A stretch of 64,000 nt of DNA, from the NCBI GenBank assembly GCA_003427395.1, contig BFEA01000240.1, forward strand, positions 196,884 to 260,883, given 5' to 3'. The notes under the pieces are model-generated. The model was not told the DNA's origin and searched no databases. It saw nothing but the letters and a program-made list of their open reading frames with translations. The DNA comes from Chara braunii (Eukaryota > Streptophyta > Charophyceae > Charales > Characeae). Made by a program: the position numbers and the translations under genes. Shown piece after piece: positions 44,715 to 55,005 of the stretch (positions are counted from its first letter, which is position 1; each line of letters begins with the position of its first letter).

Positions 44715-44840
44715 GTTGGTAGTCATCTTACTTGGGGGTCTTTGGAGGCCTCCCCCTCTGATAGTGAATCCACCATCCCATCATTTTGTTACCGCAGTTA
44801 ACTGCCAAGTTGGATAGACTAGCTGTTTGATTTCCAACAT
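44715..44840 (-). pseudogene. Small LINE RT fragment, minus strand
   Basis: Minus-strand translation gives NLAVNCGNKMMGWWIHYQRGRPP, matching MKVNWGNKTLGWWIHHQGVRPP of LINE3 RT. It is the opposite strand from the fragment beginning at about 44900, so the two were joined by rearrangement. Confidence 0.55.
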
Positions 44841-44899
44841 GTTTTACGGTGAGAGGTCTACCATCAGGGTTAAATTGTTTGTGCACATAAAAAAGGAGT

Positions 44900-45620
44900 C
44901 TTTACGATTGCCGACCTTTGGGATGCCCACAATACCAACTGACACACTGACAAAACAATGAAGAAACGAGTGGGGCAAATGTTGTACTTCCCCCAGGATC
45001 TTCAAGAGCTATAGGAAGCGATTCCACTTGCCTGGATTAGGGTACTTAAGGAAAGTCCTATCATTGCCAACGGAAACTTGGTGGTCCACATGGACTCCCT
45101 GCCCTCCCATTGTTAGTATATAGAGTAGCACATACTTATCTGTGCACAATGGACCTCCAAGTGTTTTGTTCGACCCTACCGGAGTGAGATGGTTGACAAT
45201 TCATCAAGTGGAAAAATCGGACAGGCAGGATCAACCCTTGACCTCTTTCATGGGAGTAAGGGTGGTGCAGGACGATAATAAACTGTGTTTTACTTGTATG
45301 AACCTGCCACCCCGATCTCCCACCCCCCGTTCAATCCGGCCAAATGAGCATAGAGATGGAAGGCAGATAACACTATGAATCCATGGCAATACGCGGTCAG
45401 GAACGGATACAGAGCAACTTGAAAACTGGTGCGAGTCATGGACAACATATTGCATAGGTGAGAAAGAGACTACCCCTTAAAAAAAGAAGACCTCCGCTGT
45501 TTCAGATGAACATCCTTCTCCCACATTAAACCCACTAACCATAGGGCGCTCCAATGGCAGATAATCCACCGATGCCTTCCCACCCCAGAATGACTCACAG
45601 ACAAAATAGATCTTGAGCTG
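44900..45620 (+). pseudogene. LINE family B ORF2 C-terminal fragment
   Basis: In the plus frames one reads AIPLAWIRVLKESPIIANGNLVV, WQYAVRNGYRATWKLVR, LHRWEKETTP and LTIGRSNGR, then CLPTPE. These line up with AIPLAWIHPLKNGPSIVKGDWVV, WEYTVKQGYRTIH, KRWEKDSILPP and CLPTPDWI of LINE5. The homology ends at DLEL near 45620, where a family A sequence begins. Confidence 0.6.
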
Positions 45621-48060
45621 TAAGACAAGGAGACCCTATCGCGCCCTACCTCTTTCTAGTCATTATGGAGACACTTTCCGTCAATCTGAGACACAATAAG
45701 GATTTGACTCAGATCAAGATAGCGGATATACCTGAGGAGGCAGTGCCAATCTGTTCCCTTTTTGGTGACGACCTCACTATTATGGCAGAGGCGACATTAC
45801 AAAATATGGAGGAAATCCAGAGCCTTATGAATAGGTTTTGCAGAATGTCAGATATCGTTGTCAATTAGGGTCAAAAGACGGTAGGTTGGTGGCTACATCA
45901 CCAAGGAGGTAGGCCCCCGAGAGGCCCCGTATTACTTGGTTTTCGCTTGATGACCTGCCAAGAATTATGGGAGCATTGGTTACGACTAAGGGTAAACCAG
46001 TCACTAATGACGAATGGCTGGTAGGGCCGGCGCACAATAAGCTCGCAGGGTGAAACAACAAATACACTTCAATATTCGGGCGGACTTTGGTCATTAACAA
46101 TGTAGTATGAGCCACCCTCTGGTATAAAGCCATACTATGGCCCATGAGCACCGGGGGCCTCAAGTCATTTAGACGACAACTGGCGGCCTTTTTATGGAGA
46201 GGAGATAACAACAATCCCCATGCTATTAGTCGGGTAACATGGGATTCGGTAATTCAGCCAAAGACCGGAGGGGGGCTTGGAATTGTGGATCCGTCTACAC
46301 AGTTTCAAGCCCTCCACTTTCATTGGCTCCGATATCTCATCTTCTCATCATCCTCTCCCTGGGTCTCTCTCACCTTGGCACAAATTGCAGCCCTAGCCCC
46401 CGAGGCCCCACCCGAGACCGACCCTTTAGTGTGGCTCGAAGACAGGAGCTGGAAGCTGCGTCTCCTACGAGTATGGAGGAAGCTTCCCCCTCCTGATCGC
46501 CCAACACCAAATAGGTGGGATAAAATTTTCAGACAACCCCTGTTTGGTAATAGACTGATCATGGACTCTCTCGGTCGCATGGGATGTAGTTCAGACTCTC
46601 CATGGAAAGGTTGGGTGAAACACGGGGTTAGGAAGGTGGGGGACCTTTGGGACTTGAGTACAAGGAACTGGAAAAGTGCAGAAAGAATGTGTTCATGGTT
46701 GCGATATTGTCATTTCACTGAGGACGCACTTAACAATCTCATTGACAATTTTCCCCTCCACTGGTACATCACCTTCCGGAAGGGTCCTCGTTTGGTAGAA
46801 GGAGACTGGATGGGTTTCTCCAACTGCGAAAATCAAGTAGGGCAGGTTCACTTGGTAGACCAAACGTAGGTGCTAATCGAAGTCTTCTCCATTCAAAAGG
46901 AGGATCAACTACGAGGGAGCAAACAACCCTTTATCTGGAAGGAAAAAATGGAAGTATATCGAGTCAGAATTATTAACGAAAGTAGAGGATGGAGAGCCTA
47001 TCGACCCATGACCCCAATTGAGGACCTCCCTTTCGACCCCGAGGAGTGACACTGGTCCTGGAATGATCCGAGAAACTCAGGAAATTCAAGCAGGGGGGGA
47101 AGGGCACGATCATTAACACTTGCTGGCTTAAAATCTAAGTCAGTATATCGAATGCTCAGACCTAAACGCAGCCTACGAGATACTATAGAAGATAGATGGT
47201 ATCGCCATCTCAACGTGGATTGCGGCTTGCTAAAACCCATAAGGTGGTTTGCGGATTATGGAAAGAGGCCAGCAAAGATCTCCGCCCTACAATGGCAGAT
47301 TGCACACCGGTGCCTACCAACTAACGATTGGTTAATAGATCACTCCCATTTGGAACAGCACGGGCGAGCATTGCCTTGGTGTCACAGATGTCTCCAGGGC
47401 TACCCCAATAAAAAATGCTCCGAGACGATAGAGCACATCTTCCTTTAGTGTCCCGCGGCTGTCCTACTGTGGAGGTGGTGGGACAGGATTTGGCGACACA
47501 TAGTACCGGGCTCGACTTGGCCATGGGAATGGAGGGCCATACTTCTGGGACACTATCCCCAGATTCAAGGGAATACATTCAAAGAGAATATGTTCCGCCC
47601 GGGAAGGCTTGCTGTCCTGTGGGTTATATGGTGGCGAAGATGCATCCTGGAAATAGAGGGAGCAAGGGTAGAAGAGGGGGAAGTCACGGAGCAACTAAGA
47701 CTTTTGGTTCAACACGAGATTACGGCCCAGTGGGGTGCGCTTAAGGAAAAACCAAGTCAGCTGCACACCAAAAGGGATATTGACAGGGTTATCTCGCAGT
47801 TCTGCGAGGATTGGTTGGGCGGGATGAGGGTAGGATGGGTAGCAAGGGTAACTTGGGCAGAGGATGGGCAGGATCATCGTCAGATGGAGGAAGGACTGCA
47901 GAGGGGACAACAGGCAGGAATAACAAGGGATTATCAGCTTCACTTTCGCGAATGGACAAAGATTGATCCCTGCAACCCGCTGCATCCTGCTCAGCACTTC
48001 GCAGACCCTTTCCCCCCTCACCCTTTGTCTCTGGTGGTACCGTTCCCAAGAACCTGAGCA
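45621..48060 (+). pseudogene. LINE4: family A ORF2 3' half
   Basis: It begins mid-RT at RQGDPIAPYLFLVIMETL. The active site is FGDD (45761-45772) instead of FADD. After stops and frameshifts a long open part (46144-46869) gives ISRVTWDSVIQPKTGGGLGIVDP and WRKLPPPDRPTPNRWDKI. Further on are the zinc-binding CHRCLQGYPNKKCSETIEHIFL and the C-terminal WLGGMRVGWVARVTW, ending with a stop near 48057. Five-prime truncation is usual for LINE copies. No poly-A tail is seen; SINE heads follow directly. Confidence 0.8.
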
Positions 48061-48127
48061 GCGCACTGGAGGCCATCTTGTTTCTCCGGAAATTCCCTTT
48101 TTGCTCGTTTCATTGTGATGATGTATG

Positions 48128-48480
48128 GGACGCTGGACCCGGTTTCCAGCAGGGACTGCTTTTCCTTGGTTTTTCTCTCAGTATGCCTTGACCCAAGTTT
48201 TTTTCCCAAAAAAGGGCCAATGTGACTAGAAGTGTGCGACCCTCTCAGCACGGTTGTATGGATGGGACGCTGGACCCGGTTTCCAGCAGGGGCTGCTTCT
48301 CTTACTATGTTGATTACTACAGGTGCCAATGAAGGTAGCGGGTGGATGGCTGGAGCTCGGGTTTGGAGGGGGACCTCACTGGTGGCCCCCAGTGGCTCTC
48401 CCCCCATCACCAGTGCAGGCCTTAGGTTAGCTAGGGAAGAGAAGATTGGATGGGACGCTGGACCCGGTTTCCAGCCCAGT
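48128..48480 (+). repeat. Cluster of three SINE heads without bodies
   Basis: GACGCTGGACCCGGTTTCC with its flanks occurs at about 48130, 48263 and 48455, each followed by CAGCAGGG or CAGCCC and then unrelated sequence. None has the CCCCACCAATAGA or hairpin part. They precede the full copy at 48532. Confidence 0.7.
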
Positions 48481-48531
48481 GGCACCATGGCCTAAGATGT
48501 TAGACTCCAATCGACTCAAGGATGCATCTAT

Positions 48532-48655
48532 GGGACACTGGACCCGGTTTCCAGCAGGTGATGCTCCCCACCAATAGATGGAGCGGCTCACTAGGCAAAG
48601 CCTCAATCCCGGTGGTTCTCCTACCACCACTGGGATAGAGGCCTTGCACAAGGGC

Positions 48656-48693
<38 letters not shown>

Positions 48694-48700
48694 AAAAAAA
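48532..48700 (+). mobile_element. SINE-like copy S3 (full, hairpin and poly-A)
   Basis: The head GGGACACTGGACCCGGTTTC is followed by CTCCCCACCAATAGATGGAG, then a hairpin at 48595-48647 (GCAAAGCCTC and ATCCC pairing with GGGAT and GAGGCCTTGC around a GGTGGT-TCTCCT-ACCACC tip), then a poly-A tail of more than 30 bases. This is the clearest example of the family. Confidence 0.75.
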
Positions 48701-48704
48701 GGAC

Positions 48705-48899
48705 TGCTCTCACCCGTGTTCTTACTGTGAGATGATCCTACCTAGGAAGAGAGCGACGCTGGAACATTGGCTCCTTGACTGTCCCATGGTGGTGCGCCTC
48801 TGGAGATGGTGTGATGCCGTCTGTCACTACCTCACAGGACACCACCTACCCTGGATTGTGCAGTCCCTCCTATTTGGAGAGGACCCGCAAGAACAAACA

Positions 48900-48902
<3 letters not shown>
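48705..48902 (+). pseudogene. LINE family B zinc-finger fragment
   Basis: SHPCSYCEMILPRKRATLEHWLLDCPMVVRLWRW matches the zf-RVT region of LINE5 (SYCDWFSQPSRATLEHCLLGCPM). It is cut on the left by the SINE tail and on the right by a poly-T run. Confidence 0.7.
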
Positions 48903-48937
<35 letters not shown>

Positions 48938-48938
48938 N

Positions 48939-48976
<38 letters not shown>
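48903..48976. repeat. 74-base poly-T run
   Basis: A nearly pure T run (one N at 48938) may be the poly-A tail of a minus-strand retroposon. The sequence to its right (48977-49640) has no recognisable retroelement ORF. Ordinary sequencing slippage is likely, so length is unreliable. Confidence 0.8.
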
Positions 48977-49686
48977 CGTACATAAAAGTATAAAAGTTTG
49001 AGAAACCGAGGCCATGACAGAAATTCAGGCAAAGTTCAGAAACGACTCAGAGGTCGCCTTTCACACTTTACTTTTTTCACTCCATTTGCCTCCCTATCTT
49101 GATGGTGGCTTGGCGCATGAGATGCTCCCACGAAAGGGGCCAGGGGCCTGGACCCACTAGCGAAGTATTCTACGATGTGTGACGCAATTGTATGTTTTTT
49201 TGGAAAATACAAAGTGATCTTTTATTTGCATGAATGGATCCTTTTCTGATTTAAAATGAATTGAAATAGCACATAAAAGTATGAAGAACAGCTGTGCCCC
49301 CGAATTCGTAGGTTGGTACGATCTCCTTCACGCAAGTCTTCATAGTGATGTACCGTGGCAATAAAATGTGTCCACGAACACAGCCACGAGGATGAACAAG
49401 TAATGGCTATAGGGATACATTCATCCCCATGTATCTCATGATGCCTCTAACGGGCCATCCGACGGACGCGGAAGCTTTCCTGTCAGATCCACCACGACAT
49501 CTGAATTTCACATTTCAAGTTCTATTTCTCAGAGCCAAAAAAAAAAACGAAGTCTGGAAATCAACCTCCCCCCTTTAGAGCCCGTAAAATCCAGACTTCC
49601 CGCCCACGCAAAGCCACGAGCTATCATGTCCAAGTTAGTCCAACTTTGTTTGTTTTTTTTCTTCCACGCATCTCATTGGACGGGAG

Positions 49687-50190
49687 GTGGGCATCTTTAC
49701 AGTCCCCGCTCGGAAACTACCAGGCCGTCGAGATCCGATCTATTCGACGGCCGTACTGTGTCACTCAAGGCCACACGTGATCGAAATCCTGAACGAAGTG
49801 GTAGAATACTTCGCTAATGGGTCCAGGCCCCAGGATACCTTCAGCTTTCCGCAGGCCAGGGCAGTCAATGATGAAATAACTGCACAAACACACCAAGCCT
49901 GGAAGACAATTCACACCACATTCGCACATGAACAAGATGCAGCCCAAAGGTCACAAATACTAAACAAATTCTCTGACACATGGCTTCACCCGCATAACAG
50001 ACTGTGCTCTCTAGATGCACAACACAGACTGCAGTGGCAACCCTGACTCACGTCCGAGGACTGGTGGGAATTCCTGCCCTCCCAAAACTTCAAATTTCAG
50101 TTCCAGCCAACCAACTTCACTATGATCCTTGGGGAACCCAAGGAACTACCCCAGGCCCACATCGATGCCCCTCCCCAGCCCCCCCCATGA
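49687..50190 (+). pseudogene. Probable LINE ORF2 3'-terminal fragment
   Basis: The open frame reads FSFPQARAVNDEITAQTHQAW, ILNKFSDTWLHPHNRL and AQHRLQWQP, then a stop and further LINE-like residues. It resembles the last part of LINE5 ORF2 (APQAKEQLSQYLAARITTAW, ELKNRFTEDWLGPRRV, ESRLQWKNW). The match is weak and collinear, so it could be a third, more distant lineage. Confidence 0.45.
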
Positions 50191-50348
50191 CCCCCCCTAG
50201 AGGGGGGTCGTTCTAGCCTCTGCCGCTGCAAGTCATAGAGGCTGCGTTGCAGTGGGACCAGAAAATCATCAATTTCCTGCGTTTGTTCCTGTCGCATGCG
50301 ATCCGTTTTGCCTGGATTCATGTGCTGCGAAAATGCACCTGGGGCCAG

Positions 50349-50862
50349 GTCCCACTAGCAAAGAGGATTGGATTGAACACCTGAATCTGGACTTGTTTGT
50401 GGAAAGGTGCAGAATGTCGAGATTGAACTCCTTTTCGGCATCTCTGCCTAGAACTGATACCACGCTCGGGCGTGGGGGCGCAGCCAGGTCGGGGGCGGAC
50501 TGGCGACTAACCTACGAGAACCCCAAAACACGGCCGCATTCAGGCATTGAGGGAACCCATCGCCCCTACTGGACCTTGTCCCCTACGCAACAACGGAAAA
50601 AAAAATGGACAATTTGTGAGACAGCCCTATAAGTTGAGCTATATGCCAAAATGCAGCTAAAAGATCTGGGTAGACCGGAACACGCTGCTGACACAACCTG
50701 TCATCTTTGCAAAATACCCCCATCGAAAGTTTCCTCAGCGCCCGAATCTAGACGCTTTTGTGGAGATGTGCAGAAAGTCGCAACCCCCCTAAGCGCAGCC
50801 ATACCTGGCTGCGAACACGCCCAGATTCAGGATCTTAATCCAATCCCCGTTGCTAGTGGGAC
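50349..50862. repeat. Inverted repeat pair, 42-bp arms
   Basis: The left arm 50349-50390 starts GTCCCACTAGCA and ends CTGAATCTGG; the right arm 50821-50862 is its reverse complement at 36 of 42 positions. A further direct copy of part of the left flank (GAATCTAGACGCTTTTGTGG) lies near 50743. The 430-base centre has no transposase. It could be a small non-autonomous DNA element or rearranged repeats. Confidence 0.5.
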
Positions 50863-50869
50863 CATGCTC

Positions 50870-51924
50870 CTGGGTACTTTCTGAGAGTTGCGGCAGCATG
50901 CACGCCGCGACTCTGAAAAACATGGCTGGGAAACGTACTGCTGGTTTGATCTACTTTGATGTACCAAATTAGCAATAAAGATTTTTCAAGCATCAAGATG
51001 GTGCCATTCTCGTAATGTAAGCACCAGTTATAATCCATTATGAGGGAATCAAACGGCCTTTTTTTTTTTTTTTTTTTTTCGCAATTGCCTATGTTTTTGC
51101 ATGCGGGCTTGAATACTTACTCCGTCTGGCAAGTGGCGCAGTTGAAAAGGGCTGTGAGGGTGTTTCTGGAAGCACGTGCAAAAATAGGGTGATACTAAAA
51201 AGGGTTTAGGAGCCACACTGCCTTTAAAAAAAATAATAATAAAAAAAAAAAACTGAAATGGGTGCTGCACTGCTACATGAACGGAGGGATAAAAAAAAAG
51301 GAAGGTTGCTGTAGCCACACGGAGAGGGGGGAAAACACAGAGAAAAAAAATATTCAGCTATGAAGAGTTCCCCCTTATTTGGGTACAAAAGGGGTGGCAT
51401 TAAAGCACCGGTACTGTTGCTGTAATGACTGGTGGCGGGGTGATATTAAAGCACCAGTACTAGTTCTGGGAAACGGTCGGCCATCAGCCACTTTTTCTAT
51501 GCACCGGCCTTCCTGGACCGGGTCAAATACATAAATGATGGAAAAAAAAAATTAAAAAAAAAATGATGGAAAAACCGTCGGAGCTCCAGAGAGAGGTCCA
51601 AGGTACTTGTGGTTGGACAACCCAAATTTGGGGAAGAATGTGGATGCAGAGTGCTTGGTTCACAAGGAGGGTCGTAATTATGCCAAGGCAGCTATGGGGA
51701 AAGGGGTCATATCAATCTCTCTACTGATCAGGAATGAGTAAATCCTGGACCGCACTGCACCACTAGCCAAATGCGAAAACTGGTGGTGTATTGTTCTAGA
51801 TTTTATGCAAAAATACACTCCCAATAATCACCTACACTTCCATTCATCTACTACAGCTCTCCGGGGTATAAAAACTCCTTAAAGTTTGCTATACTGGTGG
51901 TTCTTTCAGAAGAGTACAGTTGAA
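50870..51924. other. Sequence with homopolymers, no gene
   Basis: It contains poly-T at 51059-51079, A-rich tracts at 51223-51252 and 51541-51562, and a short direct repeat ATTAAAGCACC(A/G)GTACT (near 51400 and 51448). I see nothing coding. Confidence 0.4.
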
Positions 51925-51942
51925 GTGTGTGTATCTGTGTGT

Positions 51943-52017
<75 letters not shown>
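51925..52017 (+). repeat. (GT)n microsatellite
   Basis: This is an almost pure GT dinucleotide run with two C interruptions in the first 25 bases. Confidence 0.95.
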
Positions 52018-52018
<1 letters not shown>

Positions 52019-52217
52019 ACATGTGAGAGAGAGGAGGTGTCCATAAGGCGTTTCTCTGTATGTGTGTGAAAGAGAGGAGATGCTTAAAGTTTTGTGTGTG
52101 AGAAAGAGATACAGGTGTTACTAGATTTTTTTTTTTTTTTTTTTTTTTNTTTTTTTTTGTTACTAGATGTATGTTGTCATGATTGCTATACACAACTCCA
52201 CAAAAAAGCATGACTAT

Positions 52218-52339
52218 GGGCCTCGCTGCACTACTCTCGAAATGTGCAAAACGAGAGTGAATCTTCCGCTAGAATATGGACAGATACACGGCCATGATTT
52301 TTGTCTTTTGTGCATTTCAAGAGTAGTGCAGTGAGGCCC
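52218..52339. repeat. Foldback element, 34-bp arms
   Basis: Arms 52218-52251 and 52306-52339 are reverse complements with four mismatches (GGGCCTCGCTGCACTACTCT on the left). The 54-base centre is unique. The size and terminal inverted repeats fit a small MITE or foldback sequence; no target duplication was identified. Confidence 0.55.
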
Positions 52340-52390
52340 TATGCCAGACTGTTTTGTTGAACTTTCCCCAACTAGTCATGTGCTACCAGA

Positions 52391-52410
52391 TGTGTGTGTG
52401 TGTGTGTATG

Positions 52411-52488
<78 letters not shown>

Positions 52489-52523
52489 TGGAGGGAGGGA
52501 GGGAGGGAGGGAGGGAGGGAGGG
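52391..52523 (+). repeat. Compound microsatellite (TG)n(GA)n(GGGA)n
   Basis: TG repeats to 52410 are followed by GA repeats to 52486 and GGGA repeats to about 52523. The long frames over it on both strands (ERERER, SLSLSL) are artefacts. Confidence 0.95.
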
Positions 52524-53000
52524 GGGTTGTGGCAAGGGGAAGGAGGGCCAAGGAGGGAGGGCTGGGAGAAATGGACAGGTACACCGACAAGGGAGACGAG
52601 GGAAGACAACCGACAAATGGGCACTGTAGAAAGGTGCAATATAAGATTATCATGAGAACAAAAAAAGCTAAGAATATCGAGCGACAAATAACATACCCAG
52701 TGGCAGTTGGTGACCATCTGAGTGTCTTTTCTTTGTCTTTCTGTTTGGGCACTGGCTGAGTGCATACTCACATGATCTCTCCAACTGAACATGACCTCGT
52801 TGAGAGCCAGATGCATTTAAGGAAGTCCGCGCGTTAGTATGACCCCCCTTCCCCCCCCCAAAAAAAAACAGCATGTGCCCAGCAGAAGAACCTTAGCTCC
52901 CCCAGATGGGGTACAGTTTTGGAAAAAAGGTGCAGTTGCACCTTTTTTATTTTTTAGCAAAATCCTGGCGGTTGCACCTAAAGAGAGACGGCATGATAAG

Positions 53001-53060
53001 ATGATGAATGGTAAATAAGGTAAATAAAGCTTGATGAACGGTAAATAAGGTAAATAAAGG
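53001..53060 (+). repeat. 29-bp tandem duplication
   Basis: GATGAATGGTAAATAAGGTA is followed by AATAAAGCTT, then the same unit again with one or two changes. No gene is nearby. Confidence 0.75.
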
Positions 53061-53401
53061 TACTACTATATACTTGATCTATGGTTATGGGAATGCATCT
53101 GGAAGCCTGTAAGGATGAACACATTAAGGGAAGTATTGTTATGAGAATGCCCTAATGGGCATGCCAAAACAAGGAGGTTTTTATTGCTCCATTTCAAATG
53201 GGCACCAACATCCAACTGGAAAGATGGGACTCCCGTGGATACGGTTGGACTTCCCTGGATGCATATAGCTGCCACTACGACCACATTCCCTGCAAACTTC
53301 CAGGTGTCAGTTTTTTTGTTTTCTTTGTTTGCTTTTTTGAACTGCGTGTCAGGGGGCGATAAGCGCAGCCTCCTGAAGTGGGGCTCCCTGGTCTAAGGCT
53401 C

Positions 53402-53446
53402 CATCTATTGGTGCGGAGCTGCACCTGCTGGAAACCGTGTCGAGCG
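53402..53446 (-). mobile_element. SINE-like fragment S4
   Basis: CTCCATCTATTGGTG, GGAGCTGCACCTGCTGG and AAACCGTGTCGAGCGTC are the reverse complement of the SINE head with several substitutions. No hairpin or tail part follows. Confidence 0.55.
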
Positions 53447-53571
53447 TCGCTCGTGATACACGGAACTCAGCGATGACTGTGGGGTGTGCGAAAAGTCAGA
53501 TATAGCAGCAGATTGCCTCTCCGTCTCGTCCTTATCTGCCCTGCCATTTGCGATAACCCTCTATCCTGGCG

Positions 53572-53805
53572 GTGGTAAGAGAACCGCCAGAAATTGAGGC
53601 CTTATCTGTCAGGCTGCTCTATCGATTGGTGGGGAGCGGCACCTGCTGGAAACCGGGTCCAGCGTCCCATTGATACATCTTGTAACACACCGATTGCTGT
53701 TTGTTTTTCACTGGGGCTGTGGTCATTATTGTCTCAGCCCGGGGCTCCGTTGTCCCATGGAGCTGCTAGTAGTGTCACCCTTCCCTTCTTGGAGCACCCC
53801 TTCTC
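53572..53805 (-). mobile_element. SINE-like copy S5 (long form)
   Basis: On the minus strand the upstream part shares CCACAGCCCCAG and AAGATGTATCA with S1. The head (GACGCTGGACCCGGTTTCC), CTCCCCACCAATCGATAGAG and a hairpin (CTGGCGGT/ACCGCCAG tip, GATAA/TTATC base) follow. A poly-A tail is missing. Hairpin arms differ in sequence from S3 yet still pair. Confidence 0.6.
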
Positions 53806-53807
53806 CA

Positions 53808-53951
53808 TCTTTTTTTTTTTTTTTTTTTTTTTTTTTCCCCTGCGTCGAAGGCTCTATCTATTGGTGGGGAGCTGCACCTGCTGGAAATCGGGTCCAGCGT
53901 CCCTGAACAATCATGTGAATGTATCTGCTGGAAATCAGGTCCAGCGTCCCT
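53808..53951 (-). mobile_element. SINE-like copy S6 with an extra head
   Basis: The tail is the T run 53810-53836. The body has CTATCTATTGGTGGGGAGCT in plus orientation and lacks the hairpin. A head lies at about 53878-53903, and a second head (GCTGGAAATCAGGTCCAGCG in plus) at about 53929-53951. Confidence 0.6.
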
Positions 53952-54150
53952 ATGCAGCGATGTGTTGATGACTCCACCTACCTATTGTATGCACTTTTGG
54001 ACAATATATGTCAGATGATGAGACAGCCCTATCCATCTGACCAACGGTATCTCCAAAACAAACAATTGAGACCAATCTAATCAATCAGACGAAACCCTAA
54101 CGTTGATGTAGTGTGTATGACGTATTGAGGTGGAACTCAAAGCCATCTTT

Positions 54151-54189
<39 letters not shown>

Positions 54190-54318
54190 GAAAAACCCTT
54201 TGAAACCCCGCTATCCCGGCTGTGGTGAGAGAACCACCAGGATTGAGGGTTTCCCCGTTGGGCCGCTCCATCTATTGGTGGGGAGCAACACCTGCTGAGA
54301 ACTGGGCTCAGCGTCCCT
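54151..54318 (-). mobile_element. SINE-like copy S7 (full, hairpin and poly-A)
   Basis: The poly-T run 54152-54185 is the tail. The hairpin uses GAAACCC/GGGTTTC base pairs where S3 has AAAGCC/GGCCTT. The head reads GACGCTGAGCCCAGTTCTC on the minus strand. This copy keeps full architecture with a diverged sequence. Confidence 0.7.
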
Positions 54319-55005
54319 CATAAACAGACATGTGGCATTAAATGTACATTTTGTTCGACTGGGCTGGGAAAACTTTGTATTCTCTACAGTGGGGAATCCC
54401 GAATTTTCCTGGGCTGCCACTATTGCCCACCCAATTACGGGAAACCCATTATCAACAATTATACCAACCCTGATTAGCAGCCCCCCTTGGTATTAAGTAG
54501 CAAAGTGCCAACAGTTTGCAGCACTACCTGTTTTAAACCCTGCTTAAACCCCGTTTAAACCCCGTTTAAACCCTCTTTGAACCCTTTGCCATTTTATCTA
54601 AATAACAAGACCTTCCCAACTATCAGATAGTGGCCCCAATGTAAGCACAGAGGTCCCGTGGTTCGTGCATAGGCTGTATGAGATCCAGTTGTCCCCCATC
54701 TCCCCCTTCTCCCCCTTCCCTCAGTCCCCAGGCTGTGCACCCATTCCCGCACCAATCCATCGCCCTTCTCCCCCTTCTCCCCCTTCTCTCGGTCCCCAGC
54801 CTGTGTGCTCGTTCACGCGCCAGCAATCCTTGCTCGGAAACTGTCGATTTGGGCCCCTTGCGTATGAACGTCCTTCAATCCATCTGCTGCCGACTTCAGA
54901 GCTGATGGGAAAGTGACCATGTTCGTCTTTGCAGCACCACATCTCCCCAGCATTCTTGCCCCAATGTTCAGCCTTCAGACATCTGATGGTATCCGATTGA
55001 AGTAT
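54319..55005. other. Sequence between SINE S7 and LINE5 ORF2
   Basis: It includes short GTTTAAACCCC repeats (54530-54585) and an ~80-bp duplication rich in CCCCCTTCTC with GTCCCCAGCCTGTG (54690-54820). The right part (after about 54830) is probably the LINE5 3' UTR, but no poly-A tail marks its end. Confidence 0.4.

Noticed and set aside
52341-52816. Frames of 100-146 codons over GA/GT runs
   Set aside because: Pure microsatellite translation (ERER, SLSL, THTH).
54530-54585. GTTTAAACCCC repeats resembling plant telomere repeat
   Set aside because: The unit is not TTTAGGG and only three or four imperfect copies exist.
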